Assembly (NCBI GenBank): GCA_946803715.1
Contig: CAMPET010000468.1
Span: 6,648 to 19,625, forward strand
Length of the DNA: 12,978 nucleotides
Direction: 5' to 3'
Origin: Beroe ovata
Lineage: Eukaryota > Ctenophora > Nuda > Beroida > Beroidae
The notes beneath the pieces were generated by a model that was not told where the DNA came from, made no database searches, and saw only the letters and a program-made list of their open reading frames with translations. This document shows positions 9,047 to 12,978 of this stretch, one piece after another (within the stretch, counting starts at the first letter, position 1; the number at the start of each line of letters is the position of its first letter). The position numbers and the translations under genes are program-made.

Positions 9047-12000
9047 CTGATGTTAGAGAATGATTACTGACGAATGCTGATGCATCAGCATGTTATACCC
9101 AATGAAACATACTAAATGTCAATGAAACAACGGATTTGTAACACTAGTGATATTGTTGTTACACTTACATCATAGGAACGGATAGCTTCCATAGCCTCCT
9201 TGTTAGAGAGTCGAGGAACAGATCCCGGCTGCTTGTTGCCCTCATCACCCTCTTTCTCCTCATGCTTCTCCTCACCCTTACAGTCTCTCAACCTCTTACT
9301 CGAAGCAGCATGCACTTCAGCTTTTTTAACTGCCTTCTTGTACCACATGTAGTTTTTCTTATATTTCTGCCTTCTCAGCTTTGCCTTGGTCGACAGTTCG
9401 TATACCTCACGAGTCTTTCTCCTCTTCTCACTGGCCCCATATCTCCTCATTGCTCGTCTGCTCGCCTCCTGCCATCCTTTCGTCTTCATGTAGCTCTGCA
9501 TGCCCTTCTTCTGTGCTTCAGACCAGCCCTCTGTTTTCATGTAGGCAGTCATGGCTCGTTTCTGTGCCTCCATGTAACCCTCCGTTTTTCTATACTTGTC
9601 CAATGCACGTTTGTGTGCTTTCTCATACTTTCCCGTGTTCATATACTTCTTGAGCAGCATTTTGTATTTACCGGATTTCAAATAAGTGATAACTGCGTTT
9701 GCGTGAGCAGTTCTGTACTTCTCGCTCTTCATATACCTGATCAGGGCCCGTCTTTGCGACTCAACACACTTATCTGTCAACTTGTGTTTGCTCTTCGCAT
9801 GCTTCGTGGCTTGAGCACCCTTTTCAGTTTTCCGATACTTCTTGTTACTCTTGCAAACGCTTTCTTTCCCTTTAGGACTGGCTCTCCACTTTGCGGTGTA
9901 GTCTTTGTTTGTCTTAGGAGTGGAGGGAATATCACTGTCCTCTGCATCATTGCTGTCACATTGCGGATCATCAGAAACAAAGGAAACTTTTCGGGCCTTC
10001 TTTCTCTCCCCAATCTTTCGAGATCTTCCTCTGCGTCGCCGCTTCTTGGGAGTGTCTTGATGAGCTGACTCCTCTGACTCCTTCTCACCACCTCCCCTCA
10101 GCACGAGGCGTGTACGAAATGTGGCATTCTTCTCATCGGGCGTCTGCAGCAATTCATCCTCATTGTTGCTGCACCTCTCAATACTCTTCTTTTTTCCGCC
10201 ACTCTGCTTCCCAATTGGCCCGCCCTTTGATTTCGAACAACCTGAGGAATGTAAGACTTTATACCTATAGGTAAAACATTGTGTTGCTGATTTCATTATC
10301 ATATACGTGATACAGTACATGGTTTTAGCTCTAAACTTCTGATTTGAAGAATGAATACCTATCCATATTCCCTATCCATATTCCTCGATGAGCGAGGAAT
10401 GCCTATTGCCTATAGAACACATAATTTTCTTCCCATTGGACAATGGACATGCCTTTACCCTGACCTTAACGTTAACCCCATCTCTGACCCTGATACCATT
10501 ACTCAGGAATACACAAAACACAAGCGGTTAACCTAATCAGAGAAAATGACGTGTCAAACCTAAACCTGAGACTTCCATGCAATGACAGGCGCCGAGTGCC
10601 AATAATTACGCAATCAAGGTCAAACAGCCATCCCCTCTGTTATTAAGCATAATCATTTGGTACCCCCCTAGATTCCCTCTTGGCTGATGACGTAAGAGTC
10701 CCAATAGCTAAACTGAAATTCGGCCAGTTCGCCGGTTCTTGCTCCCTATATGGTGGTGGCTTAGCTATATAGTATTAGTCCATACCCAATGTACGTATCC
10801 CATATCGGAACACATAGAAATACCTTTGACTTTGTGGTTGCTCTCCACCTTCGCTGACTTGCTATCGACTTCTTTGAGATCTTGAGCTTTCCTCGCCTCA
10901 ATCAATTTATTCCTGAAAATATTCAATAAGTAAGCTGGTTTAAGTTATCATAAATACATTCATTTGATTGAGAGGTAGCGATGACTTTAATACTCACCAA
11001 TATGAGACAGGAACAAGACAACTGTTGTCGGCATCATAGATTTGCCCCCTCCTAACTTCACATTTCTTGCCGTCATCTGAGTGGTTAAATTATACATTTT
11101 TCGTTGAACTTGATGTAAATATGCACTATTGAACGATGATTTGTTAGTATGATTCAATTTTGAATTTCGTGTAATCATAATCGCTATCGTTAAAATGCCT
11201 TCTTAATATCGTTATGAGGCCTATATACTTAGAATTATTTCAAACCTGTGGTGAATTTGCTCTTTGGCACAGTTCTCCATCTGCCATCAATCACAGAAGT
11301 GGAGTTATCGCATGCGCCTTGTTTCTTCAAAACCAGCTTGCCTGTCGATAAGTAAGTAAACGTGATATTCTTTGAAATTCTTAAATTGGATTTAACTAAC
11401 AATGAACACTGTACTACTGTCATTACCTTGGCTCGCAATGGTCTGCCTCATCATAGAGGTGGCCGCAGTCACCTCAGCACGAGTTCCCCGTAGGATAAAC
11501 TCTCTGAACTTGCCGCACGTTGCTGGAGCTAGTGTCACGGTAGCTCCTGTCTCAGCCATGACTCTCTTCAGGTTTCGTCCTCCCTGTGTTAATATTCATA
11601 CGATTTAAGTGAAAAATACTCTTTATTATTATTCCACAGATAATGATAAATACCTATCGTCTTCAATATATAGGCGTAAAAATGCATGTCCGACGTCCGT
11701 ACCTTCCCGATTGCAACGCCACACAAAGGCTCCGTCACTCTCAAACTCTCCTCAACCTGGACACTCTTACTCTTCACACACTCCCCTTTCCCCACAGCAG
11801 CCGTCTTGATCTGCATTCTCTTCCCTGGAATTAACTCTCATTAATAAAATCTAAGTTTACAATCTTCTCTATCAAGGCCCTCATTTATCATTATATCATT
11901 ATCACGTATATCACGTGCTCATTATAAATTGATTTAACGCTAATTATCATGATATCACTATCAGCGTTTGCTATGGTTAACATATAAACGATAGCATCCT

Positions 12001-12872
12001 GGTTTTCAATCAGAAAAAAGATCAGTGTGTGTGTGTGGATTCGCGCGCGCGCGCGCGCGCGTGTGTGTGTGTGTGTTGATACATTAGAAAAGTATTGTGA
12101 ACTCAGATCATCCCGTTCGATAAAATTTGAAGACCGCACCCAAACATGTTGCGAAGCAGTAGTACTTAATAAGCTACACTGACTCGGCCCGGAAGCCAGA
12201 GCCCAGATTCGCAACATTTATCCTCAAAATTCTTGAAATTGAATTGCGTAATTCAGGCTTCAGCTATGTGAACCTTAAATGAATCTAACCTGCTACCGGC
12301 ACTCCTGCCGATAAAGCTGCAGCCAGATACACCGGCTCCCTGTCCGGCCCCTCCACCTTCCTCTCCCAGTGCACCGCCTCCGGGTTCACCACCTCCTTCT
12401 TCATCTTCTCCACCTCGTAGAAATTAGGGTTGGGCATCACGTAGTAGTAGCCAGGATCCGGTCTACCACTCACGTGCTTCATCATAGCCTCCCTGAAAAT
12501 GAAGCTGAATTTTGGGATAGGGTGTAGCCCGTCTTTCTTGAAAAGATGAGCCTTTACTTCCCCGTCTTCACCGATAAATTCATCATACAACCTGATAATC
12601 CGACCCGGATACTCCCTGTGTAGGAATCGGTTGAGCGTCTGTGCATGTTCGTTGGGATGTCTGGTAGAGGTAACGTCCCTAATCCACGCCTTCCGAGGTA
12701 AGACCTCACAAACGTCCACGGTTGCATCAGGATTGAGCTCCTGGAGCTCAGCCATGATGCCGTGGATGTCCGTGATGGTCTCATCCTCGTCCGTATAACC
12801 CAGGTCGTTCGCCCCCACCAGGATGATCACGTGGTCCCAATGCCCACGAAACTCTTCCCGATTCACCCTCAC
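575..12872 (-). CDS. Eight-exon chimeric Helitron-type polyprotein gene (SGNH-KH-repeats-Rep-helicase-Ulp1), 5' partial
   Basis: This is a composite gene model joining 12872-12290, 11824-11703, 11583-11427, 11341-11246, 11076-10998, 10913-10824, 10264-9169 and 9046-575. The exon lengths (583, 122, 157, 96, 79, 90, 1096 and 8472 bp) sum to 10695 bp, which is 3564 codons plus TAG. Every junction is GT-AG. The codon phase is kept at all seven introns (465, 119, 85, 169, 84, 559 and 122 bp). The product combines a hydrolase, an RNA-binding module and a complete rolling-circle transposase with a C-terminal cysteine protease. No stop interrupts the joined frame. The 5' end lies outside the window, because the first exon here opens at a splice acceptor and the SGNH block I motif is missing. 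The exon calls are manual. The weakest points are the acceptor at 10264, chosen because it preserves frame, and the biological unity of the SGNH/KH part with the transposase. Confidence 0.62.
640..1280 (-). other. Ulp1/SENP-like C48 cysteine protease domain
   Basis: The domain opens with a WLSSDLIN helix (Trp2593), as in Ulp1-type proteases. It then shows GHWYLLILD with His2690, MFDSG with Asp2709, and QRNGFDCGVF with Gln2768 and nucleophile Cys2774. This order and spacing (His to Asp 19, Gln to Cys 6) matches the C48 clan. Family members remove SUMO or related modifiers, while transposon-borne copies have unproven substrates. Polyprotein self-processing is another possibility. Confidence 0.88.
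1900..3310 (-). other. PIF1-family SF1 helicase domain
   Basis: In exon numbering the motifs are: LNVDQ at 1913-1917 (Q-motif-like start), Walker A GYGGTGKS at 1953-1960, Walker B DEVSM from Asp2041, motif III GDLLQL at 2077-2082, motif V with HKAQG from His2345, and motif VI YVALSR with the arginine finger at Arg2375. This full set defines the Helitron/PIF1 5'-3' DNA helicase. No motif residue is substituted. Confidence 0.93.
4160..4660 (-). other. HUH/Y2 Rep nuclease core
   Basis: The reading GVAHFHCLFWVEG places the metal-binding His-Phe-His at exon residues 1475-1477 (4624-4616). The downstream IVEYVTKYVTKGE places the paired catalytic tyrosines at 1622 and 1626 (4183 and 4171). YxxxY next to KYVTK is the two-tyrosine arrangement of Helitron Rep proteins. 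With both His and both Tyr present the nuclease should be competent. Confidence 0.92.
5735..6765 (-). other. Cys-pair-rich region, possible triplicated zinc-binding module
   Basis: CxxC pairs fall in couples separated by 53 to 69 residues: Cys762/765 with 815-819, Cys876/879 with 938/941, and Cys1030/1033 (plus 1034/1037) with 1099/1102, in exon numbering. Each couple is separated by a basic, helical-looking stretch. This could be three copies of a zinc-ribbon-like fold. The family is not recognised. Confidence 0.5.
7335..7945 (-). other. DUF6570-like Helitron N-terminal module
   Basis: Two CxxC pairs (369/372 and 426/429) precede LPECIRTLNDFERIF, a KGFAVH segment and ALVWLKANNPLY at about 553-564. 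This succession is typical of the DUF6570 region found upstream of Helitron_like_N in Helitron proteins. It is assigned from recalled family pattern and its biochemical role is not established. Confidence 0.7.
9047..9168 (-). other. Intron 7 (122 bp)
   Basis: The donor is GAT|GTAAGT at 9168-9163 and the acceptor is CTCTAACATCAG ending at 9047. Removing it joins SYD to VPEYVAG in phase 0. Reading through it instead gives a stop near 9112, so splicing is needed to link the repeat exon to the transposase exon. Confidence 0.8.
9169..10264 (-). CDS. Exon 7 of model: lysine-rich exon with ten 17-residue repeats
   Basis: The exon has 365 codons after one completing base and ends in phase 0 at a consensus donor GAT|GTAAGT (9168). 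The N-terminal third is Lys/Ser/Glu-rich with a basic cluster (KKRRRRGRSRK) that could act as a nuclear localisation signal. The middle holds ten tandem units of about 17 residues with a pattern like KYMKTEGWxEAQKRAMx. The C-terminal part is Lys/Arg- and Glu-rich. Strongly basic helical repeats of this kind suggest nucleic-acid binding. The reading frame extends in the intron to an ATG at 10320, so an independent transposase start there cannot be excluded. If used, it would give a shorter transposase lacking the SGNH and KH parts. The family of the repeat is not recognised with certainty. Confidence 0.75.
9394..9891 (-). repeat. Ten tandem coding units, 51 bp / 17 residues
   Basis: Units start at 9891, 9840, 9789, 9738, 9687, 9648, 9597, 9546, 9495 and 9444 on the minus strand. 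All are 51 bp except the fifth, which is 39 bp (13 residues). Conserved features are an aromatic residue at position 2, Lys-Ser/Thr at 4-5, Gly or Lys at 7, an aromatic residue at 8 in the central units, Glu-Ala at 10-11 and a basic-Ala pair near the end. The first and last units are the most diverged. The DNA units differ much more than the protein pattern suggests, so the repeat appears to be kept at the protein level rather than being a recent satellite. Confidence 0.8.
10265..10823 (-). other. Intron 6 (559 bp), no coding signal
   Basis: The donor is AAG|GTATTT and the acceptor is TTTTACCTATAG. I found no coding pattern beyond the frame extension to 10320. It contains a perfect 13-bp tandem duplication (10358-10370 and 10371-10383) directly beside an 8-bp stem hairpin (10380-10387 with 10393-10400). 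A second acceptor, ATTCCTCAG ending at 10242, looks as good but gives the wrong phase. Confidence 0.5.
10824..10913 (-). CDS. Exon 6 of model: short charged linker
   Basis: The exon has 29 codons flanked by partial codons. The acceptor is ATATTTTCAG and the donor is AAG|GTATTT. The encoded peptide NKLIEARKAQDLKEVDSK continues into a Gly/Gln-rich tail, so it is a charged helix followed by a flexible linker. Only one of the three frames is open through the whole exon and in phase with the previous exon. That frame leaves two bases, which fit the acceptor at 10264 but not the nearby one at 10242. Confidence 0.48.
10998..11076 (-). CDS. Exon 5 of model: unrecognised Cys-containing segment
   Basis: The exon has 25 complete codons flanked by split codons. 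The acceptor is AACCACTCAG and the donor is a near-consensus TTG|GTGAGT. It encodes DGKKCEVRRGQIYDADNSCL followed by VPVSY and a Trp codon split by the intron. The two Cys residues and the run of strand-forming residues suggest a small beta-rich fold continuing from the previous exon. No named domain is recognised. A second reading that starts at the ATG at the exon edge is open, but it would break phase with the neighbouring exons. Confidence 0.5.
11246..11341 (-). CDS. Exon 4 of model: unrecognised segment
   Basis: The exon has 31 complete codons between two split codons. The acceptor is TTATCGACAG and the donor is CAG|GTTTGA. It encodes a segment starting KLVLKKQGACDN and ending RTVPKSKFTT, with one Cys and one Trp. 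I do not recognise the family. The frame is open and the phases match both neighbours, so it is probably a genuine short exon. The alternating hydrophobic/polar pattern looks like beta structure, but no function can be given. Confidence 0.5.
11427..11583 (-). CDS. Exon 3 of model: KH RNA-binding domain, main part
   Basis: The exon begins in phase 0 (acceptor ATTAACACAG) and has 52 codons plus one base (donor AAG|GTAATG). Joined to the preceding exon it reads VAIGKGGRNLKRVMAETGAT, which is the KH hallmark: hydrophobic strand, Ile-Gly-Lys-Gly-Gly loop, basic helix and a Thr-Gly-Ala turn before the second strand. A further strand (FREFILRGT) and a final helix (AEVTAATSMMRQTIAS) complete a type I KH fold of usual length. 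KH domains bind 4-nucleotide single-stranded RNA or DNA through the GXXG loop, so a role in binding transposon RNA or single-stranded DNA is possible but inferred. The reconstruction of the loop across the intron is the best single piece of evidence that these small exons are real. Confidence 0.7.
11703..11824 (-). CDS. Exon 2 of model: linker plus first half of KH domain
   Basis: The exon is two bases, which complete a Gly codon from the previous exon, followed by 40 codons in frame. The acceptor is TTAATTCCAG and the donor is AAG|GTACGG. The encoded segment starts basic (KRMQIKTAAVGKG) and ends CGVAIGK, which is the first strand and the opening of the GXXG loop of a KH domain. An ATG at 11816-11814 could serve as an internal start, but the upstream frame is open through the splice site, so it need not. 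The assignment depends on joining it to the next exon, where the KH signature is completed. Confidence 0.6.
11825..12289 (-). other. Intron 1 (465 bp) with simple-sequence tract
   Basis: The donor is CAG|GTTAGA and the acceptor is TTAATTCCAG. The interior is AT-rich with one alternating purine-pyrimidine tract. An open frame of about 100 codons crosses it only because the dinucleotide repeat has no stops. It shows no other coding character. Confidence 0.55.
12024..12076. repeat. Compound (TG)n-(CG)n-(TG)n microsatellite
   Basis: A TG run, a short GGATT interruption, about ten CG steps and a second TG run lie together. Alternating purine-pyrimidine sequence rich in CG is the classic Z-DNA-prone type. 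It lies inside intron 1 of the gene model. Confidence 0.95.
12290..12872 (-). CDS. Exon with SGNH-hydrolase-like domain (C-terminal part)
   Basis: The frame encodes 194 codons plus one base. SGNH hydrolases are serine esterases/lipases with four conserved blocks. Two are visible here: block III, VGANDLG, with the Gly-x-Asn-Asp signature about 20 residues into the exon; and block V, KDGLHP, with the Asp-x-x-His of the catalytic triad. A VLPR segment between them matches the usual spacing. Block I, with the nucleophilic GDS serine, should lie in an upstream exon beyond the window. The acceptor is AATTCAG at 12873 and the donor is CAG|GTTAGA at 12289. The alternative is that the exon reads two bases further into an in-frame TAG at 12287-12285 and ends the gene. 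I prefer splicing because the leftover G completes a Gly codon with the next exon. Substrate is unknown. SGNH/esterase modules are known in some retrotransposons (CR1, Ngaro-like), but pairing with a Helitron is unfamiliar to me. Confidence 0.66.
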
Positions 12873-12978
12873 CTGAATTATTGTTGTTACTATAAAACAA
12901 CAGCTGAGCGTGAGCATCCAATTTCAAGTTTTTTCACGAATCTCGAATCGTCATGCTCAGTCTTCAACTTGTAAAGAA
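12873..12978 (-). other. Partial upstream intron at window edge
   Basis: Upstream of the acceptor at 12873 the DNA is AT-rich and shows no coding signal. An in-frame ATG at 12917 precedes the hydrolase segment, but it encodes a short hydrophobic run that crosses the acceptor. I treat it as intron sequence, so the next coding exon should lie beyond the window. Confidence 0.45.

Noticed and set aside
9394-9891. CRISPR-like array from the 51-bp period.
   Set aside because: Units are coding, contiguous and diverged, without identical repeats or spacers.
9262-10068. Plus-strand open frame of 268 codons opposite exon 7.
   Set aside because: It mirrors the repeat exon, is rich in Leu/Ser/Phe/Cys without motifs, and the minus frame has clear periodic protein structure.
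10241-10243. Acceptor ATTCCTCAG as the start of exon 7.
   Set aside because: Joined to exon 6, which ends with two leftover bases, it shifts the repeat exon out of frame. The acceptor ending at 10265 does not.
10700-10760. Possible tRNA-like box B in the intron.
   Set aside because: The GTTC-containing stretch has no matching box A or acceptor stem.
11891-12217. Minus-strand open frame with a Thr-His/Ala-Arg dipeptide run.
   Set aside because: The run is the translated microsatellite. It has no splice-phase agreement with neighbours and no domain.
12285-12290. TAG two bases past exon 1 as a true gene end.
   Set aside because: Possible, but CAG|GTTAGA is a fair donor and the split Gly codon joins in frame to a KH-coding exon. 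Kept only as an alternative.

Overview
The window looks like genomic DNA from an invertebrate animal. Evidence: phased GT-AG introns, dinucleotide microsatellites and a complete animal-type Helitron rolling-circle transposase. No prokaryotic operon structure is visible. A marine invertebrate such as a lancelet or mollusc would fit, but the species cannot be fixed from this sequence.

Almost everything recognisable lies on the minus strand and reads from high to low coordinates. By hand I placed eight exons (12872-12290, 11824-11703, 11583-11427, 11341-11246, 11076-10998, 10913-10824, 10264-9169, 9046-575). Each junction has GT and AG at the intron ends. All eight exons connect in one open reading frame of 3564 residues that is still open at its 5' end near the right edge of the window.

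In order the predicted protein carries: the C-terminal part of an SGNH-type hydrolase/esterase; a KH RNA-binding domain whose GKGG loop is encoded across an exon junction; a short unrecognised Cys-containing segment in three small exons; a lysine-rich region with ten 17-residue tandem repeats; and one giant 8.5 kb exon. That exon encodes a DUF6570-like module, a Cys-pair-rich region, Helitron_like_N, the HUH/Y2 Rep nuclease, a PIF1-family SF1 helicase and a C-terminal Ulp1/SENP-like (C48) cysteine protease. All catalytic motifs visible in that exon are intact, so the element is either recently active or maintained by selection.

The left flank (1-574) has a possible poly(A) signal 8 bases past the stop codon. 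It also has an 11-bp perfect hairpin followed 12 bases later (minus strand) by CTAA, which resembles a Helitron 3' terminus, and an AC microsatellite at the window edge. The two long introns hold only simple sequence (a TG/CG tract with Z-DNA character) and a small hairpin with a 13-bp duplication. I found no RNA genes, no CRISPR array and no convincing plus-strand gene.

The main point of interest is the chimeric architecture. SGNH hydrolase and KH modules are joined through small introns to a Rep-helicase-protease polyprotein. Either the transposon itself has an unusually elaborate N-terminus, or a host gene has been fused to an intact Helitron.
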